Shown: piece after piece, positions 33,300 to 42,507 of the stretch
Layout: each line of letters starts with the position of its first letter
Numbering within the stretch: position 1 is the first letter of the stretch
Source: Phaeobacter sp.
Lineage (GTDB): Bacteria; Pseudomonadota; Alphaproteobacteria; Rhodobacterales; Rhodobacteraceae
Reading direction: 5' to 3'
NCBI RefSeq assembly: GCF_022825805.1
Contig: NZ_JAJDWC010000111.1
Coordinates: forward strand, 1-48,981
DNA length: 48,981 bases
The notes under the pieces: generated by a model
Database searches by the model: none
The model's input: the letters and a program-made list of their open reading frames with translations, nothing else
What the model was told of the DNA's origin: nothing
Translations under genes and position numbers: made by a program

Positions 33300-34481
33300 A
33301 TGAACGCAGCCGATACAGCATGGATCATTGTGGCCACGGCCCTGGTCCTCTTTATGACACTGCCGGGGCTTGCCCTGTTCTACGGCGGTCTGGTGCGGGC
33401 GCGAAATGTGCTCAGCGTCTTTATGCAATGCTATGCAATTGCCTGTTTGATGAGCGTTCTGTGGCTCGCCTTTGGCTACTCGATTGCCTTCGGAAGCGGC
33501 ACATCCGGCGTCTGGGGCGGGTTGGACAAGATGTTCCTGTCCGGTGTCACCGCCGACAGCCTGTCAGGCACCCTGCCCGAAGTGCTGTTTTTTGCTTTCC
33601 AGATGACCTTCGCCATCATCACACCCGCGCTGATCGTCGGCGCCTATGTCGAACGTGTCGGCTTTGGCTTTGTCCTGGTGTTTTCCGGTCTCTGGATGCT
33701 GCTGTGCTACGCGCCCGTTGTGCATTGGATCTGGGGCGGCGGCATGATGGCCGATGGCGGCATTTTTGGCGAAATCGGCGTGCGTGACTTTGCCGGTGGC
33801 ATCGTCGTGCATGAAACCGCTGGTCTTGCCGCGCTGATCATCGCGGTCTGCCTGGGCCCGCGCAAGAACCGCACCACACCGCCGCACAACCCTGGCTATG
33901 TCTTTATTGGCGCGGCCATGCTCTGGGTGGGCTGGTTCGGCTTCAACGGCGGCTCCCAGCTCGCGGCAGATGGCGGCGCGGCCATGGCACTGACAGTGAC
34001 CCATATCTCTGCGGCCACCGCGTCGCTGACCTGGGCGCTGTGGGAAAAGATCAAATACGGCAAAGCCTCGCTGGTGGGCCTGGTCACCGGCACCATCGCG
34101 GGTCTGGCTTCCATCACCCCGGCTTCAGGCTTTGTGGGCCCGGTAGAGGCGCTGGTGATCGGCGCAGTGGCAGGTGTCCTGTGCCAGGAAGCCGTCAATC
34201 TGGTGCGCAACACGCTGAAAATCGACGACACGCTGGATGTTTTTGCGGTGCATGGTGTCGGCGGGATCTTCGGCACGATCATGATCGCAGCCTTTGGTCA
34301 GGGCGCGTGGGTGGCACAGCTTGGCGGGCTCGCCGTGGTTGGTGTCTTCACTTTGGTGGTGACACTGGTTTTGGTGAAACTCGTCGCCATGATCACCCCA
34401 CTGCGCGTCGATCTGGAAACCGAAACCAATGGGCTGGATATCTCTGTCCATGGCGAACGGGCCTATGACATGACCAGCTGA
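33300..34481 (+). CDS. amtB: Ammonium transporter AmtB
   Basis: A 393-residue trimeric inner-membrane ammonium channel. GGAGG lies 7 bases before the ATG. Eleven membrane helices are expected; there is no cleavable signal peptide, unlike E. coli AmtB. The twin conducting histidines are in GGIVVHETAGLAAL and DVFAVHGVGGIFGTI, and the phenylalanine gate region lies in the N-terminal half. Usually a glnK (PII) gene precedes amtB; here none is adjacent, only the 347-base gap. A bidirectional terminator follows. Regulation by the nearby ntr system is plausible but not shown. Confidence 0.95.
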   Translation: MNAADTAWIIVATALVLFMTLPGLALFYGGLVRARNVLSVFMQCYAIACLMSVLWLAFGYSIAFGSGTSGVWGGLDKMFLSGVTADSLSGTLPEVLFFAFQMTFAIITPALIVGAYVERVGFGFVLVFSGLWMLLCYAPVVHWIWGGGMMADGGIFGEIGVRDFAGGIVVHETAGLAALIIAVCLGPRKNRTTPPHNPGYVFIGAAMLWVGWFGFNGGSQLAADGGAAMALTVTHISAATASLTWALWEKIKYGKASLVGLVTGTIAGLASITPASGFVGPVEALVIGAVAGVLCQEAVNLVRNTLKIDDTLDVFAVHGVGGIFGTIMIAAFGQGAWVAQLGGLAVVGVFTLVVTLVLVKLVAMITPLRVDLETETNGLDISVHGERAYDMTS

Positions 34482-34501
34482 TCGCCCTGTCAGCTGCACA
34501 G

Positions 34502-34532
34502 AAAACGGGCCTGCACCGCGGGCCCGTTTTTC
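34502..34532. terminator. Bidirectional terminator between amtB and the COQ10-like gene
   Basis: AAAACGGGCC (34502-34511) pairs with GGCCCGTTTT (34521-34530) across a 9-base loop, with T-runs on both strands, between convergent stops. Confidence 0.85.
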
Positions 34533-34570
34533 GTATTCACCACTGCAATCCGTGAGTTGCGACGTCTATC

Positions 34571-35020
34571 TCATGGCCCGTAAAGCGCAGCAGCCTGGCG
34601 TTCGAACGCGCGCACAATCCGCTGCATCGCTTCGTTGAACACGACACCGATGATGCCCTGCAGCACCGCGTTCTTGAATTCGAAATCCACAAAGAACGAC
34701 ACATCGCACCCGCCGTCTTCACGGTCCACGAAGGCCCAGTTCGATTTCATATACCGAAACGGCCCGTCCAGATATTCGGTATCGATCTTCTTGTCCTCGT
34801 CATACAGCGTCACCCGGCTGCCAAACCGTTCGCGAAACACCTTGAAGGAAATCACCAGATCGGCCTCCATCACCACGGCCGGGCCCTGCGGCGTGCGGCT
34901 GCGGATCCGGGCCGCGGCGCACCAGGGCAGAAACTTCGGATACTGCGCTACGTCTGCCACCAGATCATACATCTGCTGGGCGGTGTAAGGCATTGGCCGG
35001 GTTTCTGAATGAGTAGGCAT
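34571..35020 (-). CDS. COQ10/RatA-family START-like protein
   Basis: A 149-residue single-domain polyketide-cyclase/START-fold protein. The pattern PYTAQQMYDLVADVAQYPKFLPWCAAARI at the start and DGPFRYMKSNWAFVDRE in the middle is that of the COQ10 group, which binds ubiquinone and supports respiration in mitochondria. E. coli RatA belongs to the same family and was described as a ribosome-association toxin, hence the frequent 'toxin' label. In an alphaproteobacterium the ubiquinone-chaperone role is the better guess. ATG 35020 has AGGAAA upstream. Divergent from hpt, 73 bases between starts. No RatB-like partner is adjacent. Confidence 0.88.
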   Translation of the reverse strand: MPTHSETRPMPYTAQQMYDLVADVAQYPKFLPWCAAARIRSRTPQGPAVVMEADLVISFKVFRERFGSRVTLYDEDKKIDTEYLDGPFRYMKSNWAFVDREDGGCDVSFFVDFEFKNAVLQGIIGVVFNEAMQRIVRAFERQAAALYGP

Positions 35021-35093
35021 TCTTTGTGCATTTCCTGCTATGATCGACGCGCGTCATGTCATATGAACGCGCGAAAATTTCAAGGGGGCACCC

Positions 35094-35639
35094 ATGACAC
35101 AGCGGCCATATGTCATCGATGTGATGATCTCAGCCAAAGCTATTGCCGCCCGGATCGAGGAGCTGTGCTCTGAAATCCAGGTGGAGTTCCAGGGCACCGA
35201 CAAGCTTGTTGTTGTCGGCCTGTTGCGCGGCAGTTTTGTTTTCATCGCAGATCTTGTGCGCGAATTGGATCTGCCAATCGAGGTCGATTTCCTGGAGGCG
35301 TCCTCTTACGGGGATGCGATGGAAAGCAGCCGAGAGGTCCGTATTCTCAAGGACTTGCGCGGCGCAATCGAAGGTCGTGATGTTCTGGTGGTCGAAGATA
35401 TCGTCGACACCGGCCACACGCTGAACCACGTCACGAAGCTGCTGCAAAGCCGCAAACCCGCCCGCCTGAAATCCATTGCCCTGCTGGACAAACCCTCCCG
35501 CCGCGAAGTGGATTTCCGCTCCGACTGGATCGGATTTGAAATCCCGGATGAATTTGTCGTGGGCTACGGCATCGACTACGCACAGCGCAACCGCAACCTG
35601 CCCCACATCGGCAAAGTGCGCTTTACAGGCGAAGACTAA
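35094..35639 (+). CDS. hpt: Hypoxanthine phosphoribosyltransferase
   Basis: A 181-residue purine salvage enzyme that makes IMP (and GMP) from the base and PRPP. The PRPP-binding loop [14 protein letters not shown] is intact, as are the [15 protein letters not shown] region and the C-terminal base-binding [29 protein letters not shown] provides the ribosome binding site. It stands alone and is followed by a small tandem repeat. Confidence 0.95.
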   Translation: MTQRPYVIDVMISAKAIAARIEELCSEIQVEFQGTDKLVVVGLLRGSFVFIADLVRELDLPIEVDFLEASSYGDAMESSREVRILKDLRGAIEGRDVLVVEDIVDTGHTLNHVTKLLQSRKPARLKSIALLDKPSRREVDFRSDWIGFEIPDEFVVGYGIDYAQRNRNLPHIGKVRFTGED

Positions 35640-35651
35640 AGGCCAGGGCTC

Positions 35652-35690
35652 GGATCTGCGGCCTGGATCTGCGGCCCGGATCTGCGCTGA
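35652..35690. repeat. Three tandem 13-bp repeats after hpt
   Basis: GGATCTGCGGCCT (35652-35664) is repeated at 35665-35677 with one change, and more loosely at 35678-35690. An inverted copy (GCGGATCC) follows at about 35696. The 234-base gap between the convergent hpt and amidohydrolase genes holds nothing else I can name. Confidence 0.6.
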
Positions 35691-35873
35691 ACGCTGCGGA
35701 TCCAGGCTGCACACCAGCGCCACAGGTACCCCGGCAGGCACCCCGGTCGCGCCATGTTCCTGAGGTCGCCTGCCATTCAGGCATAGACCTTGCCCCGCGG
35801 CCCTCCGCGGGACAGACACTTCATGGCCAACTGGCCCCTTGATCGGGCGCAGGCCCGCCGCAATGCTGCCCCC

Positions 35874-37019
35874 TCAGGACGCCAGGATCTCTTGCAGCAC
35901 CTGGCGGAACACCGACACGCCGACCGGGATCGCCGCATCTGGGAAATCATAGTCGGGATTGTGCAACTGCGGCTGATCCTCGCCCGAGCCGAGCCAGAAC
36001 ATCGCCGCCTTCGCCCCCTTGCCGAATTGGCCAAAATCCTCCGACCAGCGCTGCGGGCGGTCATGCAGAACCACATCCAAACCAATGCGCGCGCAAGCGG
36101 TCTGCAGCAGATCCGCGGCTTCTGCATCATTGGTGCAGGCCTCAAACACATCGTCAAAGCTGATATCGTGGCCAAGCCCCTGATCCGCGCAGATCCCAGC
36201 CACCAGCGCGGTGGCCTCCTCGATCAGGCGCGCCATGCGGGTGTCATTCACCGTGCGCAGCGTGGCCCAGACCTCGCCTTCACCCGGCGCGATCCCGAAG
36301 GTTGCTTCGCCCAGACGCGCATGGGTCAACGTCACAAGCGCGTAATCCGCACCCAGATCGGCGCCACCGCCAAGTGCGACCAAACCCGGCAGCAGTTGCG
36401 CCATCGCACCAGCCGGCGACACACCGTCCTGGGGGGCCGCCGCATGGGAGGTCCGCCCGCTCAGCCGGATCCGCATCCCGCGTGATGCGCAATTGGCAGG
36501 CCCGCAACACAGGGCAATCTGCCCAACCGGCAGGCCCGGCAGATTGTGCAGGGAAAACGCGTAATCCGGCGCAATGTCAGCAAAAGCAGGATCCGCAACA
36601 ACCGCAGGCGCGCCCTTGCCGGTCTCTTCGGCCGGCTGGAACATCAGCACCACCCGACCGCGCGCAGGGCGTGTCGCGGACAACTCCTCTGCGAGGGCGG
36701 CAACCATGGTCATATGGCCGTCATGTCCGCACAGATGCCCGCGCCCCACATGGGTCGAGCGATAGGGTTGATCCGACAGCTCTGGGATCGGCAATCCATC
36801 CAGCTCACAGCGGATCATGACCGTCGGCCCCTCGGCTGCGCCGTCATAGACCGCCGCCACGCCATGGCCACCCAAGCCGGTCAACAGGTGATCAGGGGCA
36901 AACTCGCGCAGATACTCAGTGATGAATGCAGCGGTCTTTTCCTCTGCGCCCGACACCTCCGGTATCCGGTGCAGAGCCTGGCGCAGCGTGGTCAGCTGCG
37001 CCAAACGTTCCGGCGTCAT
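35874..37019 (-). CDS. M20 family amidohydrolase (hippurate hydrolase / aminoacylase-like)
   Basis: A 381-residue metallopeptidase-fold enzyme that cleaves N-acyl amino acids or related amides. Signatures: [22 protein letters not shown] at the start, [17 protein letters not shown] with the metal-ligand HDGH, and [15 protein letters not shown] with the catalytic glutamate pair. The dimerisation domain contains [19 protein letters not shown]; the final metal histidine is in [19 protein letters not shown] 37019 overlaps the lipA stop by four bases (ATGA), so it is translated with lipA. The natural substrate is not evident. Confidence 0.93.
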   Translation of the reverse strand: MTPERLAQLTTLRQALHRIPEVSGAEEKTAAFITEYLREFAPDHLLTGLGGHGVAAVYDGAAEGPTVMIRCELDGLPIPELSDQPYRSTHVGRGHLCGHDGHMTMVAALAEELSATRPARGRVVLMFQPAEETGKGAPAVVADPAFADIAPDYAFSLHNLPGLPVGQIALCCGPANCASRGMRIRLSGRTSHAAAPQDGVSPAGAMAQLLPGLVALGGGADLGADYALVTLTHARLGEATFGIAPGEGEVWATLRTVNDTRMARLIEEATALVAGICADQGLGHDISFDDVFEACTNDAEAADLLQTACARIGLDVVLHDRPQRWSEDFGQFGKGAKAAMFWLGSGEDQPQLHNPDYDFPDAAIPVGVSVFRQVLQEILAS

Positions 37020-37966
37020 GCCAGGCCGAGCTTTTTGTTGCGCGCCTCACGCAAGCGGGCAAAGTCATCACCCGCGTGATAGGACGACCGCGTCAACGGC
37101 GTTGCCGACACCATCAAAAAGCCTTTGCCATAAGCGGCTTTTTCATAGGCGGCGAATTCCTCCGGCGTCACGAACCGATCCACCGCGTGGTGTTTGGGCG
37201 TGGGCTGCAGATATTGCCCAATGGTGAGGAAATCGACATCCGCCGCGCGCATGTCATCCATCACCTGTTTGACCTCCTGCTGGTTTTCACCCAGGCCCAC
37301 CATGATGCCGGATTTGGTAAAGACCGACGGATCCAGCTCTTTCACCCGCTGCAACAGGCGCAGGGAATGGAAATACCGCGCGCCCGGGCGCACACCGGGA
37401 TAGAGACCCGGCACGGTTTCCAGATTGTGGTTGAACACATCCGGTTTCGCCGCAACCACAGTTTCCAGCACATCTGGGGCACACTTCAAAAAGTCCGGCG
37501 TCAGGATTTCAATCGTGGTCGAGGGGCTGCGGTGACGCACCGCCCGGATCGTCTGGGCAAAGTGATCCGCGCCGCCATCTTCGAGATCGTCACGGTCAAC
37601 CGACGTGATAACCACATGGTTCAGACCAAGTTTCTGCACCGCATGGGCCACACGGCCCGGTTCAAACGCATCCAGCGTATCGGGGCGACCCGTGGCAATG
37701 TTGCAGAAGGTGCAGCCCCGCGTGCAGATGTCCCCCATGATCATCATGGTGGCGTGGCCCTGGCTCCAGCATTCGCCCACATTGGGGCATCCGGCCTCTT
37801 CACAGACGGTGACCAGGTTGTTGTCGCGCATGATCTTATGCGTTTCTGCATAACCCTTGCCCCCTGGCGCCTTGACCCGGATCCAGCTTGGCTTCTTGGG
37901 CTGCGCATTGTCTGGGCGATGCGCCTTTTCCGGGTGGCGTTGCTCGGGGATTTTCAGATCTCTCAC
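37016..37966 (-). CDS. lipA: Lipoyl synthase
   Basis: A 316-residue radical SAM enzyme that inserts sulfur at C6 and C8 of octanoyl groups on lipoyl domains. The start is GTG 37966 behind AAGGGAA. The auxiliary cluster cysteines are in [15 protein letters not shown], the radical SAM cluster in [13 protein letters not shown], and the C-terminal RSSYHAGD with its conserved serine ligand is present. The overlap with the amidohydrolase suggests a two-gene operon; the lipB gene is not in this window. Confidence 0.96.
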   Translation of the reverse strand: MRDLKIPEQRHPEKAHRPDNAQPKKPSWIRVKAPGGKGYAETHKIMRDNNLVTVCEEAGCPNVGECWSQGHATMMIMGDICTRGCTFCNIATGRPDTLDAFEPGRVAHAVQKLGLNHVVITSVDRDDLEDGGADHFAQTIRAVRHRSPSTTIEILTPDFLKCAPDVLETVVAAKPDVFNHNLETVPGLYPGVRPGARYFHSLRLLQRVKELDPSVFTKSGIMVGLGENQQEVKQVMDDMRAADVDFLTIGQYLQPTPKHHAVDRFVTPEEFAAYEKAAYGKGFLMVSATPLTRSSYHAGDDFARLREARNKKLGLA

Positions 37967-38628
37967 GGAATGTTCCCTTGCGGCTTTTGTGCTTTACTCT
38001 TCGTAACATAGTTGTGCGGGTTTGACACCGCCAGTATTGCAGGGCCGATCTTACAGGACCAGTCCTGCTCACGTCACCAGCCTTGCGCGCTGCACGACAG
38101 GCACGTGTCAGAATGCCCCGTTTGACCGAATATTGCCCAAACCTTTGACATCTTTCCGCGGCCTCTTTCGGCGCAGCTTGACGCAAACTCCTTTCCAAAC
38201 TGCTAGAACATGCGGGTTTTTCGTCATTTTTTATGCGGTTCGCTGACATTCCGCTGAGGTCAGCGCGTGATCAGCGCGCAAGATCCCTTATGACCGCTTG
38301 CCCATGACCCGGCCGACACCGGGCTACGACCCACGCAAGCCACGCAACCCTGCTTTGCAACGGGCACAAGGCTGACATGACACCAGCACAGGTCTGGGCC
38401 AGTTCGTGGTCTGATACTCCCGACGAAACAGCGCCGAAGAAAAGCGCAATGAGTCGCAAATCAGAGCCTGTTTGCCGCTTGCTGCGATACCTGGCCGCAG
38501 CCCGGCCTCAGGAACCGCTTGCGATCACCGTGCAGGTGCAGAAAAAAGCACGATTTTCGGAGAAATTTGCATTTATCCACAACCCTCTAGACGCTTCAAA
38601 GGTGTTTTTCACATGCAGCGTTTTTCCG

Positions 38629-38655
38629 TTGAACTGGCCTTAGAACTATTATAAC
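38629..38655 (+). promoter_or_regulatory. Possible promoter of the peroxiredoxin gene
   Basis: TTGAAC (38629-38634) and TATAAC (38650-38655), spacer 15, lie about 55 bases before the peroxiredoxin ATG in an AT-rich patch. An OxyR site could overlap, but I do not see a clean ATAG-N7-CTAT tetrad. The remainder of the 744-base gap 37967-38710 has several small open frames on both strands, none with a convincing start or composition; I annotate no gene there. A weak dyad lies at 38241-38265. Confidence 0.3.
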
Positions 38656-38710
38656 TCGACCCGCGAAAACACACTCACATCCAATCAAATCGACGTTAAG
38701 GAGCTTCATC

Positions 38711-39259
38711 ATGAAAGCTGGCGTTCAACTGCCCGACGTGACCTTCCACACCCGCGTGCGCGACGAGTCCATCGGTGGCGACAACCCCTTCCGCTGGGAA
38801 GACAAAACCACCGCCGATTACTTCGCAGGCAAGCGCGTTGTCCTGTTTTCGCTGCCCGGCGCCTTCACCCCCACCTGCTCGACCTACCAGCTGCCCGGCT
38901 TTGAAAAAGGCTATGGTGATTTCACCGCAGAAGGCATTGATGCGATTTACTGCATGTCGGTGAACGACAGCTTCGTGATGAACGCTTGGGCCCGCGCGCA
39001 AGAGCTGGAAAACGTCGATGTGATCCCCGATGGCTCCGGCGAATTCACCCGCAAAATGGGTATGCTGGTCGCCAAGGACAATCTCGGCTTCGGCAACCGC
39101 TCCTGGCGCTATGCAGCCATCGTAGACAATGGCGTTGTCGAAGCCTGGTTCGAAGAGCCCGGCCTGTCCGACAACCACGGCGAAGACCCCTATGGCGTGT
39201 CCTCCCCTGAAAACCTGCTGAAGCACCTGAAAGCCGCCAAGGCCGAAGTCGCCGCCTAA
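38711..39259 (+). CDS. Peroxiredoxin, Prx5 (AhpC/TSA) type
   Basis: A 182-residue thiol peroxidase that reduces hydrogen peroxide and organic hydroperoxides. The peroxidatic Cys56 sits in PGAFTPTCST, and a second cysteine (C81, YCMSVND) is present. The pattern is that of the Prx5 group, which often uses glutaredoxin or thioredoxin as electron donor. AAGGAG lies 7 bases before the ATG. It is convergent with oxyR, and a strong terminator separates them. This pairing suggests control by OxyR, which remains an inference. Confidence 0.93.
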   Translation: MKAGVQLPDVTFHTRVRDESIGGDNPFRWEDKTTADYFAGKRVVLFSLPGAFTPTCSTYQLPGFEKGYGDFTAEGIDAIYCMSVNDSFVMNAWARAQELENVDVIPDGSGEFTRKMGMLVAKDNLGFGNRSWRYAAIVDNGVVEAWFEEPGLSDNHGEDPYGVSSPENLLKHLKAAKAEVAA

Positions 39260-39369
39260 ATGGCAGCTGTTTTGTCTGACCTGGTTTTTGGGCTCGCGTG
39301 GCTTTGTCAGACCACTCGGCTGGCCGCTCACAAGACAGACAAAACACCACAAACACCGTACAAATCAGA

Positions 39370-39399
39370 CGGGCGCTGTTTCAGCGCCCGTTTTCTTTT
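39370..39399 (+). terminator. Intrinsic terminator of the peroxiredoxin gene
   Basis: CGGGCGCTG (39370-39378) pairs with CAGCGCCCG (39382-39390) with a TTT loop, followed by TTTTCTTTT. Confidence 0.88.
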
Positions 39400-39438
39400 G
39401 CGGGTAACGCCAAGCCCTAATGCGGCTGCGAGGCTGTT

Positions 39439-40368
39439 TCAGAACCGCGCACGGCTGTCGTGAATGATCGTCTCTCCGACCTCGCGCACCACCCGCGCCA
39501 GTTGGTCAAACCAATCGCCCCCAGCGCTGGAGGCGCGTCGCACCAGCCCGATCCGCCGATAGGGCTGCGGCGCGGGGAACCGGCGTACCGACAGCCCGGT
39601 TGCGGCGTCACATTCCGCCTGCGCCGCCAACTCCGGCATCAAGGTCAGACCAAAACCCGCCGCCACCAGCCGCGACAGCGTCCCCAGTGATCCCGCCCCC
39701 ATATTGATCGCCGAAGAGGCCCGTGTCATGGCGCAAACCTCCAGCGCCTGATCCGTCAGACAATGGCCGTCCTCCAACAGCATCAACTGTTCGGTGCGCA
39801 GGTCGGTGGGGCGCATCTGATTGTCCAGCTCATCCATCTGCGCCAATCGGCTGCGCGATCCTGCCAGCAGGAAATGGTCGCGAAACAGTTCGGCTTCCAC
39901 CAGATTTTCAACGCCGCTCGGCAGCGCCAGGACCGCGGCGTCCAGCTCCCCATCCTGCAGCAGTTGCAACAGGCGTTCGGTCCGTGCCTCCCGCACGGTC
40001 ACCAACAGCTGCACATCCAGCGCACGCAGCTGCGCCAATGTGCCCGGCAACAGATAGGGCGCAAGCGTCGGGATCACCCCCAGGGCGAGGCTGCGTTGCC
40101 CATGGCCCTGATCCCGTGCCAAACGGTCCAGATCGCGCGCGGCCTCCAGCACGTGATCAGCCAGATCCAAGACCTGCCGTCCCAGCGGCGTCAGCACCAC
40201 ATCGCGAGCGCGCCGTTCCACCAGCGGCCCGCCCATGATCTCTTCCAACCCGCGGATCTGCACTGACAGTGCAGGCTGTGACACATGCACCGCCTCGGCG
40301 GCGCGACCAAAGTTGCGGTGCTGGCACAAGGACCGGAAATAGCTGAGCTGGCGCAGGGTAAAATTCAT
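39439..40368 (-). CDS. oxyR: LysR-family hydrogen peroxide sensor OxyR
   Basis: A 309-residue LysR-type activator. The N-terminal winged helix (LRQLSYFRSLCQHRNFGRAA, then HVSQPALSVQIRGLEE) is typical. In the sensor domain, Cys203 and Cys212 occur in LLEDGHCLTDQALEVC, with the same nine-residue spacing as the C199-C208 redox pair of E. coli OxyR, so it should form the regulatory disulfide. The gene is convergent with a peroxiredoxin gene. The DUF6456 gene lies 36 bases upstream on the same strand, so the two may be co-transcribed. Confidence 0.93.
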   Translation of the reverse strand: MNFTLRQLSYFRSLCQHRNFGRAAEAVHVSQPALSVQIRGLEEIMGGPLVERRARDVVLTPLGRQVLDLADHVLEAARDLDRLARDQGHGQRSLALGVIPTLAPYLLPGTLAQLRALDVQLLVTVREARTERLLQLLQDGELDAAVLALPSGVENLVEAELFRDHFLLAGSRSRLAQMDELDNQMRPTDLRTEQLMLLEDGHCLTDQALEVCAMTRASSAINMGAGSLGTLSRLVAAGFGLTLMPELAAQAECDAATGLSVRRFPAPQPYRRIGLVRRASSAGGDWFDQLARVVREVGETIIHDSRARF

Positions 40369-40404
40369 AAGCCCCTCTTATCAGATCTGCCCCAATCAAC
40401 AAGC

Positions 40405-41655
40405 CTAGCCAATCATGTCATCAGGTGCCGCCTGTCCCGCATAGAACAGCTGCAGCTGCTGCAGAGCGATCCGAAGGACGATTTTGCCCGATCGCGCCGA
40501 CCAGCCCAGCTGCTGCTCGGCCGCTTCCAACCCTTCCATCTGGCAGCAACAGCGAAACACGATGTCGCTCAGTCCCGCGCCCAGGGCTTCGAAGGCTTTG
40601 TTGGCGCGCTCCTCGGCCTCGACCGCGGCGTCGCCCGGTCGCCGGTTGCGCCGCGATCTGGGCATGACTGTCAGCGTGTCACCAGCCTCCTGTTCAGCGT
40701 CCGCGACCAGATCTCGTGCCACGGCAGGCGGATCAGACAAGAGATCAATCGGGGCATAGGGCTCTTGCCGCTTGACCGACAGATGGCGCGCGACCTGCGC
40801 CAGTTCGAAATCTTCGCGCAACCGCTCGCCCGCGCGCACCAGATCGGCGCTGAGAAAGGGCACACCATCCTGATCGGTGAGCCGCGCCAACATATGCAGC
40901 GGGCTTTCGGCCAGACCGTATCGTGCGCGATACCGCCGCCGCCGCGACCGTGCCGCGTCGGGGCCATCCTTGTCGCGGGCGTCAGCCACCCAATCCCGGC
41001 CCACGCTGCCACCCGCGATGCCACCTGCAATGCCGATGGCCTCTCGGCGGCGTTTTTCCCGATTTTCACAGGCCGCGATGATCCGCTTCAGAGCCCTGCG
41101 CCCTTCGGAGGTGATGCGATAGCGATTGAGCCGCCCTCCCCCCGATCCCGCGATCCAGTCCCGCAACGCCAGCGCCTCGGCAAAGCTGCGTTCGATCACC
41201 ATTTTCTTGGCGGTGCCCCCAATCTCTCCGGCGGTGGGTTCGCGCACCACAACCGCCTTTTCCATACCATCGGCAATCGCCAGGACGGCACCGGTGGAGT
41301 TGAGACAGGTCAGCACCTCCAGTGCCTGCGTGTCAAAGGCCGCTTCGCTCTCGCAATCCCCCTCACCTGTCTTTTGGTGAACCAGCGACCGTGCCGACAG
41401 CGGCGCCGGGCCAAAGCCGAGATTTCGGGCCCGATCGGCATAATGGTTGGCGGCCAGATTGCTCAACGCGCTGTCCACCAGCGGATCGTCGCGACGCCGC
41501 TCCAACCGGCGCACCTGCCGCAGCACCGTCGACGGGTGGCAGCCGGCCTGTTTGGCCAGATTTCGGATCGACCGGCCTTTTTCGGTGTGCTCCAGATAGC
41601 GAAATGCCTCTTCCGGCACCCAATCCGGCAGACATGATACATCTATAGTTTGCAT
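40405..41655 (-). CDS. DUF6456-containing helix-turn-helix protein
   Basis: A 416-residue protein of a family largely limited to alphaproteobacteria, mostly Rhodobacteraceae. The start ATG 41655 (MQTIDVSCLPDWVPEEAFRY) has a GGGGTGA-like site; an in-frame start at 41697 is less likely. An N-terminal helix-turn-helix is visible (KGRSIRNLAKQAGCHPSTVL, then RQVRRLERRRDDPLV), a second winged-helix-like stretch around SGGGRLNRYRITSEGRRAL follows, and the C-terminal third is the DUF6456 domain ending in the AAEQQLGWSARSGKIVLRI region. It probably binds DNA, but no target is known. The DUF6477 gene is divergently adjacent, a pairing I recall from related genomes. Confidence 0.8.
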   Translation of the reverse strand: MQTIDVSCLPDWVPEEAFRYLEHTEKGRSIRNLAKQAGCHPSTVLRQVRRLERRRDDPLVDSALSNLAANHYADRARNLGFGPAPLSARSLVHQKTGEGDCESEAAFDTQALEVLTCLNSTGAVLAIADGMEKAVVVREPTAGEIGGTAKKMVIERSFAEALALRDWIAGSGGGRLNRYRITSEGRRALKRIIAACENREKRRREAIGIAGGIAGGSVGRDWVADARDKDGPDAARSRRRRYRARYGLAESPLHMLARLTDQDGVPFLSADLVRAGERLREDFELAQVARHLSVKRQEPYAPIDLLSDPPAVARDLVADAEQEAGDTLTVMPRSRRNRRPGDAAVEAEERANKAFEALGAGLSDIVFRCCCQMEGLEAAEQQLGWSARSGKIVLRIALQQLQLFYAGQAAPDDMIG

Positions 41656-41892
41656 TTTCACCCCACTTTCAAAATCAGGAGGCGCCACTCCCACCAAGAA
41701 AATTCGCGCTAAAGATCCTTTCCAAAGCTGTTATCCATCTGTTTTTGTTCGATTGTGTGATTTAGGAATCAATAATTTCAAATTTTCCTCAATCAATCTC
41801 CAACGGACCGTTCGCCGAACAGCCCCTGCCCGCAACACCCGGCAAGGTTGTGATAAGGAGAGACTCACCTTCAGCAAAAATGGGAGTGGACG

Positions 41893-42507
41893 ATGACCGA
41901 TACCCTGACCCAAGTGCAGCAGCTCAACCGGCCCTCTTTACTGGTGCGCGCAGCCCGGATTGGTGCCGCGCAGTACCGCCGCAAACGGGATTTGCGCCGC
42001 ATTCTGGGAACCAGCACCCTGCCGCCGGTGCAGAGCGGGTTGGCGCGGCTGTTGCAGCTGGAAACGGATCACGAACAGCGCCGCCACCTGGGAGACGGCA
42101 GCTATGATGTCCGCACCCATCTGACCGTGTTGATCGCGGTACTGGCAGAGGGGCGCGCGGCGCTGGCAGAGGGTCGCGCGGCGCTGCAGCACCGTGGCGC
42201 AGATCGACAGCCGCAGGCGCAAGTCGGCAGGCATTGCCACGCCCGCGAGCTGGCCCCTGAGATCTCATCTGACATCTCACCTGACATCTCACCTGACATC
42301 TCATCTAACTTTGCCACAGGCCTTGCACTTGGCCTTGCCCACCGCCGCCCGCCGAAACGACCAGTGCAGGCAAGCCCGCAACAGACCATGCCCAGAGCGG
42401 TCAGCCAGAGACAAAAAAGCGGAACACACGCGCCACGCAAAACGGCGACCCCATCGGAGCCGCCGTTCAGAACCTGTCGTCGCAGGTCAAATGGTATCAG
42501 CGCTTAG
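41893..42507 (+). CDS. DUF6477 family protein with abnormal repeat-rich C-terminal extension
   Basis: Residues 1 to about 95 match the small DUF6477 proteins (MTDTLTQVQQLNRPSLLVRA, then QYRRKRDLRRILG and SYDVRTHLTVLIAVLAEGRA), which are normally about 100 residues long. From there the frame runs on to 204 residues through a 21-bp duplication (42142-42162 and 42163-42183) and four 12-bp units (42262-42309, giving ISxD repeats), then a basic, proline-rich tail. The stop overlaps the convergent mttB stop. The tail may be translated, or a frameshift caused by repeat slippage may have removed the true stop. Function unknown. ATG 41893 is preceded by a GGAGTGGACG site. Confidence 0.68.
   Translation: MTDTLTQVQQLNRPSLLVRAARIGAAQYRRKRDLRRILGTSTLPPVQSGLARLLQLETDHEQRRHLGDGSYDVRTHLTVLIAVLAEGRAALAEGRAALQHRGADRQPQAQVGRHCHARELAPEISSDISPDISPDISSNFATGLALGLAHRRPPKRPVQASPQQTMPRAVSQRQKSGTHAPRKTATPSEPPFRTCRRRSNGISA
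42142..42183 (+). repeat. Tandem 21-bp duplication inside the DUF6477 gene
   Basis: Two near-identical units starting CTGGCAGAGGG, differing by one base, encode LAEGRAA twice. The frame is kept because the unit is a multiple of three. Confidence 0.8.
42262..42309 (+). repeat. Four 12-bp tandem units in the DUF6477 tail
   Basis: ATCTCATCTGAC, ATCTCACCTGAC twice, and ATCTCATCTAAC follow each other without gaps and encode ISSD-ISPD-ISPD-ISSN. Confidence 0.85.

Noticed and set aside
33004..33303. 99-codon frame upstream of amtB
   Set aside because: Pro/Phe/Ala-rich, no ribosome binding site, overlaps the amtB start; likely non-coding.
34571..35020. RatA toxin of a toxin-antitoxin pair
   Set aside because: No partner gene is adjacent and the sequence fits the COQ10 ubiquinone-binding group at least as well.
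38377..38643. 88-codon frame before the peroxiredoxin gene
   Set aside because: No ribosome binding site and it runs into the region expected to hold the peroxiredoxin promoter.
42262..42309. CRISPR-like array
   Set aside because: Units are contiguous 12-mers inside a reading frame, without spacers.
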